From [Mycobacterium] manitobense (lineage in GTDB: Bacteria > Actinomycetota > Actinomycetes > Mycobacteriales > Mycobacteriaceae), in assembly GCF_025821665.1 (NCBI RefSeq), contig NZ_JACKSJ010000148.1, positions 1 through 64,000 of the forward strand: DNA of 64,000 nt. The letters are read 5' to 3'. The translations under genes and the position numbers were made by a program. A model generated the notes under the pieces. The model worked only from the letters and a program-made list of their open reading frames with translations. It did not search any database and was not told the DNA's origin. Of this stretch, positions 42,883 to 51,829 are shown one piece after another (the stretch's first letter is position 1; every line of letters starts with the position of its first letter).

Positions 42883-43256
42883 GCGGTGGCTCCAGCCGCC
42901 GAGTGCACCGGGCCGGCGGCGAACAGGGCCGCCAGACCGTGCAACGCCTCGGGCGCCACGGCGTAGTACACCCACGACGCGCGGCGTTCCGACGTGAGCA
43001 GTCCGGCGTCGCGCAGCACCTTCAGATGGTGCGAGACGGTCGGCTGTTTGACGTCCAGGCCGTCGGAGATGTCGCAGACGCAGGCCTCGCCGTTGGCGCG
43101 GCTGGCGATGGCGCTGAACAGTCGCAGGCGCACGGGATCTGCCAGAGCCTTGAGAGTGGCGGCCATCGCGGTGGCGGCGTGCGCCGTCAGCGGCTCGCGC
43201 AGCAGCGGCCCGACGTCACAACATTCCGCCGGTTCGGCGGGCACCTGATTCGACAT
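42879..43256 (-). CDS. arsR: Arsenic-responsive ArsR repressor
   Basis: A 125-residue winged-helix metalloregulator. LKALADPVRLRLFSAIAS begins the fold; EACVCDISDGLDVKQPTVSHHLKVLRDAGLL contains the Cys-x-Cys As(III) site and the recognition helix. Extra N-terminal cysteines (AECCDVG) could supply the third ligand. It dissociates from its operator on binding As(III), inducing efflux and reduction. A palindromic element (TCGAT...ATCGA, 43260-43279) overlaps its start region. Confidence 0.93.
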   Translation of the reverse strand: MSNQVPAEPAECCDVGPLLREPLTAHAATAMAATLKALADPVRLRLFSAIASRANGEACVCDISDGLDVKQPTVSHHLKVLRDAGLLTSERRASWVYYAVAPEALHGLAALFAAGPVHSAAGATA

Positions 43257-43259
43257 TCA

Positions 43260-43279
43260 TCGATATTGACACTGATCGA
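43260..43279. promoter_or_regulatory. Candidate ArsR operator
   Basis: Inverted 5-base arms TCGAT (43260-43264) and ATCGA (43275-43279) separated by 10 bases, starting 4 bases upstream of the arsR ATG on the minus strand. This is AT-rich compared with the surroundings, as expected for an ars operator. Confidence 0.45.
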
Positions 43280-43319
43280 ATCAGCAGGCAATCGAAGACC
43301 AGATGAACGAGTTCAGAGG

Positions 43320-45001
<1,682 letters not shown>

Positions 45002-45073
45002 AGGCCCTCCAGCGTCCCCGGGGTGCAATCAACTCCTGCGGTGATCTCCCAGATTCATGCCTGACATATCGCC

Positions 45074-45097
45074 GTTACCGGCTGTTAGTCACGTAAC
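45074..45097. promoter_or_regulatory. Inverted repeat in the glnR/lmeA divergent region
   Basis: GTTAC and GTAAC separated by 14 bases (with an internal GTCAC), between the starts of glnR and lmeA. These half sites resemble GTnAC elements of GlnR targets, so autoregulation is possible, but the spacing is not the usual one. Confidence 0.3.
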
Positions 45098-45167
45098 GAT
45101 ACCGCGCCACCTGCGGATCAGCCGCGCCAAGCGGTACGCGCCGGTCGAGGTAGGCCAGAATGTCCAG

Positions 45168-45965
45168 GTGCGCAGGCTGCTGATCGGACTGGGAGCGACG
45201 CTGACCGCCGTGGTCGTCGCCGCCGTCGGTGTCGACTTCGGCGCCGCCATCTACGCCGAATACCGACTGGCCAGGGCGGTGCGCAGCGCCGCGGACCTGG
45301 AGTGGGACCCGTCGGTGGCGATTCTGGGCTTCCCGTTCGCCACCCAGGCGATGGACCGGCACTACGACGAGGTCGAGATCCGGGCCAGTGGCGTTGATCA
45401 CCCGGTGGTCGGCAAGGTCTCGCTGGAGACCACCCTGCACGACATCGGCCTCGGCCAGGCGTCGTGGCTGGTCCGGCCGCAGGCCCCGCTGCCGGTCGGC
45501 AAGGTGGAGAGCCGCATCATCATCGACTCCACTCACGTCGGACGCTTCATGGGCATCCCCGACCTGCTGGTGGAGGCGCCGTCCCGGGAGACCAACGACT
45601 CCACCGGCGGCACCACCGAGTCCGGCATCTCGAGCAACCGGGGCCTGGTGTTCACCGGCACCCCGAAGTCGGCGGGCGTGACCGAGCGGGTCAGCGTGTC
45701 GGTCGACCTGTCCCGCCCGGACGGCGATCAGAGCACCCTGGTGCTGACGGGCACCGGAGTGCTCACCGGTCCGGGCACCGCCGACCAGGAGGTGCCCGAG
45801 GACAAGGTGGCTGCCGTACTGGCCGCGTTCAGCACCACGATGCCGGGTCAGGAGCTGCCGTTCGGCATCGCGCCGACCAGCGAGGGCGCCCGCGGCTCGG
45901 ACATCATCATCGAGGGCATCGCCGAGGGAGTAACGATCGCGCTGGAGGAGTTCACCCGGTCATGA
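45168..45965 (+). CDS. lmeA: LmeA-type lipid-binding protein (DUF2993)
   Basis: A 265-residue envelope protein. The start GTG 45168 gives an N-terminal signal/anchor (LLIGLGATLTAVVVAAVG) followed by a DUF2993 beta-rich domain; ATQAMDRHYDEVEIRASGVDHPVVGKVSLETTLHDIGL is the strongest family block. The M. tuberculosis equivalent in this place (Rv0817c) and MSMEG_5785 are LmeA, a periplasmic phosphatidylinositol-binding factor needed to control lipomannan mannan-chain length. The stop overlaps the thioredoxin ATG (ATGA). Confidence 0.87.
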   Translation: MRRLLIGLGATLTAVVVAAVGVDFGAAIYAEYRLARAVRSAADLEWDPSVAILGFPFATQAMDRHYDEVEIRASGVDHPVVGKVSLETTLHDIGLGQASWLVRPQAPLPVGKVESRIIIDSTHVGRFMGIPDLLVEAPSRETNDSTGGTTESGISSNRGLVFTGTPKSAGVTERVSVSVDLSRPDGDQSTLVLTGTGVLTGPGTADQEVPEDKVAAVLAAFSTTMPGQELPFGIAPTSEGARGSDIIIEGIAEGVTIALEEFTRS

Positions 45966-46384
45966 GCACAGAGTGGGCGGTGGTCATCACCGTGCTGATC
46001 GCCGTGTTCGGCCTGGCCTTCGTCGTCGGCCGGCTGATGTCGATGCGCGCCGGGATGCTGAAGGGGGCCGATGCCGCGGCGGACGTCGACACCTCAGACC
46101 TCGGGTTGTCGGGCACCGGTCCGACCATCGTGCACTTCAGTGCGGTGTGGTGCGGCCCGTGCGCCGCGGTGCGCAAGGTGGTCAATCAGGTGTGCGCGGA
46201 GCTGCCTTCGGTCGCGCACGTCGAGATCGACATGGACGCCAATCCGGCGGCGGCCCGGCGGCTTTCGGTGCTGTCGTTGCCCACGACGCTGATCTTCGAC
46301 GCCGACGGCAGGCCGCGGTACCGCACGACGGGTGTGCCGAGGGCGGCTGACCTGCGTTCGGCGCTCGAGCCGCTGTTGGCTTGA
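45962..46384 (+). CDS. thiX: Membrane-anchored thioredoxin-like protein
   Basis: A 140-residue protein with an N-terminal membrane helix (WAVVITVLIAVFGLAFVVG) and a thioredoxin fold: active site WCGPC (Trp63-Cys67), cis-Pro in LPTTLIFD. It should face the outside of the membrane or act as an anchored disulfide reductase. It overlaps lmeA by 4 bases and sits before the polycysteine leader. M. tuberculosis ThiX (Rv0816c) occupies this position. Confidence 0.88.
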   Translation: MSTEWAVVITVLIAVFGLAFVVGRLMSMRAGMLKGADAAADVDTSDLGLSGTGPTIVHFSAVWCGPCAAVRKVVNQVCAELPSVAHVEIDMDANPAAARRLSVLSLPTTLIFDADGRPRYRTTGVPRAADLRSALEPLLA

Positions 46385-46400
46385 TCACCCTGTCATTGGG

Positions 46401-46406
46401 TAAGAT
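46401..46406 (+). promoter_or_regulatory. Putative -10 box of the sulfur operon
   Basis: TAAGAT ends 7 bases before GTG 46414, so transcription should start at that GTG and give a leaderless leader peptide. ATG 46405 lies inside the box itself and is therefore an unlikely start. Confidence 0.6.
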
Positions 46407-46413
46407 GACCGAC

Positions 46414-46506
46414 GTGTTCGCCCGCCTCGAGCTTGTGCTCACCAAGCGCCGCGCAGTTGATCTGTGCCGCGTCGCGGGTTGTTGCTGTTGTTGTTGTAGC
46501 TGCTGA
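46414..46506 (+). CDS. Polycysteine leader peptide (cysteine-responsive attenuator)
   Basis: A 31-codon frame from GTG, ending with the peptide VAGCCCCCCSC and TGA: six consecutive Cys codons, one Ser, one Cys. It has a TAAGAT -10 box giving a leaderless transcript and sits 86 bases before the first gene of the DUF4395-cysA2-sseC operon. Leaderless polycysteine short ORFs upstream of the equivalent operon in M. smegmatis are reported to act as cysteine-responsive attenuators: ribosomes that stall at Cys codons when cysteine is scarce expose the downstream start. The architecture here fits exactly. It is too short for ordinary gene finders. Confidence 0.88.
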   Translation: MFARLELVLTKRRAVDLCRVAGCCCCCCSC

Positions 46507-46592
46507 GCGTCGTCGCGTCGTCGCGCGCCCGCTCGGAGCAGGCCTTCGTGGCATGCCCGTGACCAGCCCAACCGTGCAACAGGAGCAGATTC
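46479..46592 (+). promoter_or_regulatory. Attenuator region between leader peptide and DUF4395 gene
   Basis: Cys codons at 46485-46490 (CTGTTG) are complementary to CAACAG at 46577-46582, which overlaps the ribosome site CAGGAG of the first operon gene (ATG 46593). TGTTGC at 46480-46485 also pairs with 46576-46581. A ribosome paused on the Cys run would keep the ribosome site free. Short pairings only, so folding needs testing. Confidence 0.5.
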
Positions 46593-47048
46593 ATGACCAT
46601 CACACCGGACCACGTGGACGTGCGCGGACCCCGGTTCGTCGCGTGGGTCACCACGGCCGTGCTCGTGGTGACCGTGTTGTCGGCCGCGGTCGATGAGACC
46701 GCTGCCGCCGTCCTGCTCGCCGCGCAGGCCGCGGTGTTCGCGATCGGTGCGGTCCGCGGCCCGCGCAGCCATCCGTACGGTGTGCTGTTCGCCCGGTTCG
46801 TCGCACCGCGCCTCGGTCCGGTGACCGACACCGAGCCGGTGCCGCCGCTGAAGTTCGCCCAGGTCGTCGGCCTGGTCTTCGCCGTGGTGGGGGTGGCCGG
46901 CTTCGCCCTCGGCCTTTCGCCGCTGGGTCTGACCGCGACGGCCTTCGCGCTGTTCGCGGCGTTCCTCAACGCGGCCTTCGGCATCTGCCTGGGCTGCCAG
47001 CTCTACCCGCTCGCCGTACGTCTCCGCCGCAGTCCCGCTCACTCCTGA
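46593..47048 (+). CDS. DUF4395 membrane protein
   Basis: A 151-residue integral membrane protein with three or four hydrophobic helices (VAWVTTAVLVVTVLSAAV, AAVLLAAQAAVFAIGAV, FAQVVGLVFAVVGVAGFALG). Near the C terminus ICLGCQLYPLA has a CxxC that may be redox active. It is the first translated gene of the sulfur operon after the polycysteine leader, so a role in sulfur or thiol trafficking across the membrane is inferred. The DUF4395 family has no established function. Confidence 0.85.
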   Translation: MTITPDHVDVRGPRFVAWVTTAVLVVTVLSAAVDETAAAVLLAAQAAVFAIGAVRGPRSHPYGVLFARFVAPRLGPVTDTEPVPPLKFAQVVGLVFAVVGVAGFALGLSPLGLTATAFALFAAFLNAAFGICLGCQLYPLAVRLRRSPAHS

Positions 47049-47081
47049 TCGAATTCACAAGCAACCGAAGGGATCTCATCC

Positions 47082-47915
47082 ATGGCACGCTCCGACGTCC
47101 TGGTCACCGCAGACTGGGCCGAGAGCAATCTCGACGCGTCGAACATCGTCTTCGTCGAGGTTGACGAAGACGTCTCGGCCTACGACGGCGGTCACATCCA
47201 GGGCGCCGTCAAGCTCGACTGGAAGACCGACCTGCAGGATCCGGTGCGGCGCGACTTCGTCGACGCCGCGCAGTTCTCCAAGCTGCTGTCCGACCGTGGC
47301 ATCGGCAACGACGACACCGTGGTGCTCTACGGCGGCAACAACAACTGGTTCGCCGCCTACGCCTACTGGTACTTCAAGCTCTACGGCCACCAGGACGTCA
47401 AGCTGCTCGACGGCGGCCGCAAGAAGTGGGAGCTCGACGGTCGCCCACTGTCGACCGAGCCGGTCAACCGCGCCGCCACCACGTACACCGCGCAGGCGCC
47501 GGACACCAGCATCCGTGCCTTCCGCGACGAGGTCATCGAGGCCATCGACAGCAAGAACCTGGTCGACGTGCGCTCCCCCGACGAGTTCTCCGGCAAGATC
47601 CTCGCGCCGGCGCACCTGCCGCAGGAGCAGAGCCAGCGGCCGGGGCATATCCCCGGCGCCATCAACGTTCCGTGGAGCAAGGCGGCCAACGAGGACGGCA
47701 CGTTCAAGTCCGACGAGGACCTGGCGAAGCTGTACGCCGAGGCCGGACTCGACGGCAGCAAGGAGACCATCGCCTATTGCCGCATCGGCGAGCGTTCCTC
47801 GCACACCTGGTTCGTGCTGCGCGAGCTGCTGGGCCACCAGAACGTCAAGAACTACGACGGCAGTTGGACGGAATACGGTTCCCTCGTGGGAGCCCCGATC
47901 GAGTTGGGAAGTTGA
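47082..47915 (+). CDS. cysA2: Thiosulfate sulfurtransferase CysA2 (rhodanese)
   Basis: A 277-residue two-domain rhodanese. The inactive N-terminal domain is followed by a catalytic one with Cys233 in AYCRIGERSSHTW; the CRIGERS loop is the signature of 3-mercaptopyruvate/thiosulfate sulfurtransferases. It transfers sulfane sulfur from thiosulfate to cyanide or a protein acceptor. Identical in place to M. tuberculosis CysA2 (Rv0815c). Between the DUF4395 protein and SseC in the cysteine-controlled operon. Confidence 0.94.
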   Translation: MARSDVLVTADWAESNLDASNIVFVEVDEDVSAYDGGHIQGAVKLDWKTDLQDPVRRDFVDAAQFSKLLSDRGIGNDDTVVLYGGNNNWFAAYAYWYFKLYGHQDVKLLDGGRKKWELDGRPLSTEPVNRAATTYTAQAPDTSIRAFRDEVIEAIDSKNLVDVRSPDEFSGKILAPAHLPQEQSQRPGHIPGAINVPWSKAANEDGTFKSDEDLAKLYAEAGLDGSKETIAYCRIGERSSHTWFVLRELLGHQNVKNYDGSWTEYGSLVGAPIELGS

Positions 47916-47920
47916 TTGAT

Positions 47921-48223
47921 ATGTGCTCTGCACCGAAGCAAGGGCTGACGTTGCCTGCCAGTGTCGACCTCGAGAAGGAGACCGTGATCACCGGCCGCGT
48001 GGTCGACGGATCCGGTCAGGCGGTCGGCGGTGCCTTCGTGCGGCTGCTGGACGGCTCCGACGAGTTCACCGCCGAGGTCGTCGCGTCGGCGACCGGTGAC
48101 TTCCGGTTCTTCGCCGCACCCGGCACCTGGACCCTGCGCGCGCTGTCGCCCGCGGGCAACGGCGACGCCAGCGTCGCCCCGTCCGGCGCCGGCATCCACG
48201 AGGTCGACGTCAAGGTCGCCTGA
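47921..48223 (+). CDS. sseC: SseC (DUF1416) sulfur-metabolism protein
   Basis: A 100-residue protein starting CSAPKQGLTLPASVDLEKET, with an immunoglobulin-like carboxypeptidase-regulatory type beta domain (GRVVDGSGQAVGGAFVRLLDGSDEF). Mycobacterial SseC is genetically tied to CysA2 and may be its protein partner; the mechanism is unknown. It begins 5 bases after the cysA2 stop and ends the operon, followed by a large hairpin (48239-48303). Confidence 0.9.
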   Translation: MCSAPKQGLTLPASVDLEKETVITGRVVDGSGQAVGGAFVRLLDGSDEFTAEVVASATGDFRFFAAPGTWTLRALSPAGNGDASVAPSGAGIHEVDVKVA

Positions 48224-48238
48224 CCTCTCTGGCTTGTA

Positions 48239-48303
48239 GGCGCGAGCGCGCGTGGCTTCCTGTGGCACGCCGCTGAAAGTGAGCCATCACGCACGCTCGC
48301 GCC
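48239..48303. terminator. 16-bp inverted repeat downstream of sseC
   Basis: GGCGCGAGCGCGCGTG (48239-48254) and its partner at 48288-48303 match in 15 of 16 positions, with a 33-base loop. It lies 15 bases after the sseC stop and before the small membrane protein, and could terminate the sulfur operon. Related GCGAGCGTGCGTG-type hairpins occur widely between mycobacterial genes. Confidence 0.6.
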
Positions 48304-48337
48304 CGCCCGCGGCTTCATTGCGCGGGCACCAGACGGT

Positions 48338-48343
48338 TAGACT
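48338..48343 (+). promoter_or_regulatory. Putative -10 box of the small membrane protein
   Basis: TAGACT stands 6 bases before GTG 48350, predicting a leaderless transcript after the inverted repeat. Confidence 0.5.
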
Positions 48344-48349
48344 CGCATC

Positions 48350-48448
48350 GTGGTGCTGTTCTTCGAACTCCTCCTGGTCGCCTGCACCGTGGTGATCACC
48401 TGGTTCGCGCTGTACGCGGTGTATCGCCTCATCACCGACGAGTCGTGA
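48350..48448 (+). CDS. Small single-TM membrane protein
   Basis: A 32-codon frame: one hydrophobic helix ([21 protein letters not shown]) followed by VYRLITDES. The leaderless -10 box, the hydrophobic run and the 4-base stop-start overlap (GTGA) with the next gene support it as real. Too short for standard gene finders. It may be a regulatory or membrane-tuning microprotein co-made with the nitrobindin-like protein. Confidence 0.7.
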   Translation: MVLFFELLLVACTVVITWFALYAVYRLITDES

Positions 48449-49116
48449 GCTCCCCCGACGGCCCCGAGGACCTCACCGGTTCGATCTTCGGTTCGGGCGA
48501 CAGGGCGGTGGCTGCGGCGGCGCAACGCGCCAGAGAGACGGCGCCGCGCAACATCCCGGTGTTCGCCGATCTGCCGCTGCCGACCGACACGGCGAATCTG
48601 CGCGAAGGTGTGGATCTCAACGAGGCGCTGCTCGCACTGCTGCCGCTCGTCGGCGTCTGGCGCGGTGAGGGCGAGGGCCGCGGCGCGGGCGGCGACTACC
48701 GCTTCGGCCAGCAGATCGTGGTCAGCCACGACGGCGGCGACTACCTGAACTGGGAAGCGCGCTCGTGGCGGCTCACCGAGACCGGCGACTACGACCGGCC
48801 CGCGCTGCGCGAGACCGGGTTCTGGCGGTTCGTCCCCGACCCCGCCGACCCGTCGGAGTCTCAGGCGATCGAACTGCTGCTGGCCAATTCCGCCGGCTAC
48901 GTCGAACTCTTCTACGGACGCCCCCGCAATCAGTCGTCGTGGGAGCTGGCCACCGACGCCCTGGCGCGCAGCAAGTCCGGTGTGCTCGTCGGCGGCGCCA
49001 AACGGCTCTACGGCATCGTCGACGGCGGCGACCTGGCGTACGTGGAGGAACGGGTGGACGCCGACGGCGGGTTGGTGCCACACCTGTCCGCCCGGTTGTC
49101 TAGATTCGTCGGATGA
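48445..49116 (+). CDS. Nitrobindin-like heme-binding protein (Rv0813c-like)
   Basis: A 223-residue protein with an N-terminal extension of about 60 residues and a lipocalin/FABP-like barrel. [23 protein letters not shown] (about 70-92) is the characteristic GxWxGxGxG entrance of this family, related to M. tuberculosis Rv0813c and Rv2717c, which bind heme and resemble eukaryotic nitrobindin. FWRFVPDP and [12 protein letters not shown] add to the barrel. GTG 48445 overlaps the stop of the small membrane protein (GTGA), so they are co-translated. Probably a nitric-oxide or peroxynitrite-related heme protein. Confidence 0.87.
   Translation: MSSPDGPEDLTGSIFGSGDRAVAAAAQRARETAPRNIPVFADLPLPTDTANLREGVDLNEALLALLPLVGVWRGEGEGRGAGGDYRFGQQIVVSHDGGDYLNWEARSWRLTETGDYDRPALRETGFWRFVPDPADPSESQAIELLLANSAGYVELFYGRPRNQSSWELATDALARSKSGVLVGGAKRLYGIVDGGDLAYVEERVDADGGLVPHLSARLSRFVG
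49101..49106 (+). promoter_or_regulatory. Putative internal -10 box for the lipoprotein gene
   Basis: TAGATT lies inside the end of the nitrobindin-like gene, 6 bases before ATG 49113, so the lipoprotein may also have its own leaderless transcript in addition to translational coupling. Confidence 0.4.
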
Positions 49117-49379
49117 CGCGCCGCCTCGGAATCTGTCTCGGTACCGGAATCACCGCAATCGCCCTGCTCGCCGGGTGCTCGTCGGAGAGCGCCCCGTCCC
49201 CGGACCCGTCGACCTCCCAGGCGCCGAGCGGGCACGGCACCTTCGCCGAATGTCTTTCTGCACATGACGTTCCCGCGCCGCCGGGGCCCGTCGCGGGGCC
49301 ACCGCCCGGAGTGGACGCCGCGAAGTGGAAGACCGCCATGGACGACTGCTCGACGTTGGCGCCCGGCCCCGCAGGCTGA
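49113..49379 (+). CDS. Small secreted lipoprotein
   Basis: An 88-residue protein with a lipobox ([10 protein letters not shown], lipidated Cys22) after a short signal sequence, then a Ser/Pro-rich linker and a small domain with two Cys (FAECLSAHD and MDDCSTL) likely to form a disulfide. ATG 49113 overlaps the upstream stop (ATGA). It is the last gene of the run that begins at 48350 and is convergent with the amino-acid ABC transporter. Function unknown; it is attached to the outer face of the membrane. Confidence 0.8.
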   Translation: MTRRLGICLGTGITAIALLAGCSSESAPSPDPSTSQAPSGHGTFAECLSAHDVPAPPGPVAGPPPGVDAAKWKTAMDDCSTLAPGPAG

Positions 49380-49389
49380 GCGCGCCCCG

Positions 49390-50139
49390 TCACCCGCGCC
49401 GGACCCGGGCGAGGAACTCCCGGGTGCGCGCGTGTGTCGGGTCGGTGAGCAGTTGTTCGGCAGGCCCGGATTCGACGACGACCCCGCCGTCGAGGAAGCA
49501 CACCGTGTCGGCGACCTGGCGGGCGAAGCCCATCTCGTGGGTGGCCATCAGGATGGTGCGGCCCGCGGCGGCGAGTTCCCCGACCAGATCGAGCACGTCG
49601 CCGACCAGTTCGGGATCCAGCGCGCTGGTGATCTCGTCGAGCAGGAGCAGCCGCGGCTCGTAGGCCAGGGCGCGTGCGATCGCGACGCGCTGCTGCTGAC
49701 CGCCGGACAGTGTGTCGGGATAGCAGTCGGCCTTGTCCGACAACCCGATTCGGTCCAGCAGCTCACGGCCGCGGCGGTCGGCCTCCCGGCGTTCGGCGCG
49801 GTGCACCACCCGTGGGCTGAGCGTCACGTTGGCCAGCGCGGTCATGTGCGGAAAGAGGTTGTAGGACTGGAACACCATGCCGATCGCCCGCCGGGCGGCG
49901 TCGGCATCGACGCGGGGGTCGCTGATGTCGCGGCCGTCGAGCAGGATCTGCCCGTCGTCGATCTCCTCGAGCAGGTCCACACAGCGCAGCAGCGTGGACT
50001 TGCCCGAGCCGGACGGCCCGATGAGCACCACCACCTGGTGCTCGCAGACGTCGAGGTCGATCCCGTCGAGCACGGTCCGCCCGTCGTAGCTCTTGCGCAG
50101 GCCTCGGATCGACAGCACCGTCGCCGGAGCGGCGCTCAC
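49390..50139 (-). CDS. Amino-acid ABC transporter ATP-binding protein
   Basis: A 249-residue polar-amino-acid transporter ATPase (GlnQ/TcyC type). Walker A GPSGSGKSTLLRC, Q-loop MVFQSYNLFPHM, signature [15 protein letters not shown], Walker B LLLLDEITSALDPELV and H-switch TILMATHEMGFARQ are intact. GTG 50139 overlaps the permease stop by 4 bases (GTGA). It drives import of an amino acid together with the downstream-encoded binding protein and permease; glutamine or cystine are possible substrates. Confidence 0.92.
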   Translation of the reverse strand: MSAAPATVLSIRGLRKSYDGRTVLDGIDLDVCEHQVVVLIGPSGSGKSTLLRCVDLLEEIDDGQILLDGRDISDPRVDADAARRAIGMVFQSYNLFPHMTALANVTLSPRVVHRAERREADRRGRELLDRIGLSDKADCYPDTLSGGQQQRVAIARALAYEPRLLLLDEITSALDPELVGDVLDLVGELAAAGRTILMATHEMGFARQVADTVCFLDGGVVVESGPAEQLLTDPTHARTREFLARVRRG

Positions 50140-50978
50140 ACCGCCCCCTGGCGGGTCGCGGCGCGTCGGGCCACCCAGTCGGCGAGCCGCGCCGACGGCA
50201 CGGCCAGCGCGACGAACAGCAGCCCGGCCACCACGTACGGGGTGAAGTTGTAGGTGGAGGCGGACTGGATCTGCGCGGCACGCACCGCGTCCACCGCGCC
50301 GAGCACCGAGATCAGCCCGCAGTCCTTCTGCAGCGCGACGAAGTCGTTCAGCAGTGCCGGGGTGACGCGCCGGACCGCCTGCGGGAGCACCACAAGGCGC
50401 ATGGTGCGGCGGTAACCGAGTCCGAGCGAATTCGCGGCCGCGAGTTGCGACGGGTGCACCGACTCGATGCCCGCGCGGAACACCTCCGCGACGTAGGCCG
50501 AGTACACCAGGACCAGCGCCAGCCCGCCGAGCAGTACGGGATCGTTGGGCACGCCGTTCAGCCGCAGCCCGGGCAGGCCGAATCCGACCAGGTAGAGGCA
50601 GATCAGCAGCGGCAGGCCGCGGAACACATCGACGTACCCGGTCGCCATGGCGCGCACCGGGAACCACACCGGCCCACGGGATGCCCGCAGCAGGGCCAGG
50701 GCGAGACCGACGATGAGCACCAGCACCGTCGCCACCGCGAGCACCCGCAGGTTCAGCCAGAGACCGGAGAGCACCGCGGGCAGGCTGTCCCAGCCGATGC
50801 GCAGGTCGAAGAACGACTCACGGACCCGCGGCCAGCCCGGTGCGTTGGTCACGACCACCAGCAGCACCGCCGCGAACACGGCCGTGGACAGCAGCGCCAC
50901 CAGCGTCGAGCGGCGGGCCCTGCTGCGGCGGAACGCCTGCCGGTCGAGCAGCGGCGAGGCGACGACGGGTGGTCTCAC
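50136..50978 (-). CDS. Amino-acid ABC transporter permease
   Basis: A 280-residue inner-membrane permease. VDVFRGLPLLICLYLVGFGL is the typical entrance of the His/Glu/Gln/Arg permease family, and YSAYVAEVFRAGIESVHPSQLAAANSLGLGYRRTMRLVVLPQAVRRVTPAL is the EAA loop for the ATPase. The first 50 residues are hydrophilic with arginines. GTG 50978 overlaps the binding-protein stop (GTGA). Works with the preceding lipoprotein and following ATPase. Confidence 0.92.
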   Translation of the reverse strand: MRPPVVASPLLDRQAFRRSRARRSTLVALLSTAVFAAVLLVVVTNAPGWPRVRESFFDLRIGWDSLPAVLSGLWLNLRVLAVATVLVLIVGLALALLRASRGPVWFPVRAMATGYVDVFRGLPLLICLYLVGFGLPGLRLNGVPNDPVLLGGLALVLVYSAYVAEVFRAGIESVHPSQLAAANSLGLGYRRTMRLVVLPQAVRRVTPALLNDFVALQKDCGLISVLGAVDAVRAAQIQSASTYNFTPYVVAGLLFVALAVPSARLADWVARRAATRQGAV

Positions 50979-51829
50979 GGAAGGAACGGCGCCGCGCCCG
51001 GCCCGGCCAGCCACTCCTTCTGGAGCCGGAACAGCACGCCTTCGTCGCCGAGCTGGTCGACGGCCTGTGACACACACGCGGTCAGGGCGCTGCCCTTGTC
51101 CAGCACGATGCCGAACTGTTCGGCGTTGCCGGGCTCGGACGGCAGCTGGCCGATGATCTTCGAGTCGGCCAGTTCCATCTGCACCGCGAATGCGGTCGGC
51201 AGGTCCAGCGCCAGCGCGTCGATCTGTCCACTCACCAGTGCGGCCTTGGCGTCCTCGTTGTTGTTGTACACCGAGACCTCCGAGCCGCCGCTGACCTTCT
51301 CGGCGGCCTCGTAACTGGTGGTGCCCACCTGGGCGCCCAACCGGACGTCACGCAGCCCCTCGAGCGTGGTCACCGACGCCGCGGGCGACGACGGCAGCGT
51401 GATGAAGGCCTGGGTGACATCGAAGTACGGCGAGGAGAAGTCGACGGCCTGCTTGCGCTCGTCGGTGATGGAGAACTCGGAGAGGTTGGCGTCGAAGTTC
51501 TTGGGCCCCGGCGCGATGGCGGAGTTGAACGGCACCCGCTCCCACCGCACGTCCTCTTTGGTGTAGCCCAGCTTCCCGGCGACGGCGTAGGCGACGGCCG
51601 CTTCGAAGCCCTGGCCGTTCGCCGGATCGTCGTTGATGAACCACGGCTGGTAGGCCGGTTGGTCGGTGGCGAAGGTCAACACCCCTTCGGTCAGTGTCGG
51701 CAGGGCGTCCTTCTGGCATGTCTGCGCCGCAGGAGTCGATGGTGCGGATTCGTCGGCGGGGGCGCAGGCGCTCAGCACGGCCAACGCGGTCAGTGCGGGC
51801 CCGGCCACCAAGATCGGAAATGTGCGCAT
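50975..51829 (-). CDS. Amino-acid-binding lipoprotein (ABC importer)
   Basis: A 284-residue solute-binding protein. The lipobox LAVLSACAP places a lipid on Cys22; GVLTFATDQPAYQPWFINDDPANGQGFEAAVAYAVA opens the family-3 fold, and SEFSITDERKQAVDFSSPYFDVTQAF (about 118-143) is its most typical block, with the ligand-binding Asp near FSITDE. It is first in a three-gene importer operon and has a 260-base leader with strong secondary structure. The amino acid is not predicted by sequence; a polar or sulfur-containing one is possible. Confidence 0.9.
   Translation of the reverse strand: MRTFPILVAGPALTALAVLSACAPADESAPSTPAAQTCQKDALPTLTEGVLTFATDQPAYQPWFINDDPANGQGFEAAVAYAVAGKLGYTKEDVRWERVPFNSAIAPGPKNFDANLSEFSITDERKQAVDFSSPYFDVTQAFITLPSSPAASVTTLEGLRDVRLGAQVGTTSYEAAEKVSGGSEVSVYNNNEDAKAALVSGQIDALALDLPTAFAVQMELADSKIIGQLPSEPGNAEQFGIVLDKGSALTACVSQAVDQLGDEGVLFRLQKEWLAGPGAAPFLP

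Noticed and set aside
46405-46413. ATG 46405 as start of the polycysteine peptide
   Set aside because: It lies within the predicted -10 box and would leave no room for a ribosome site; GTG 46414 fits a leaderless start.
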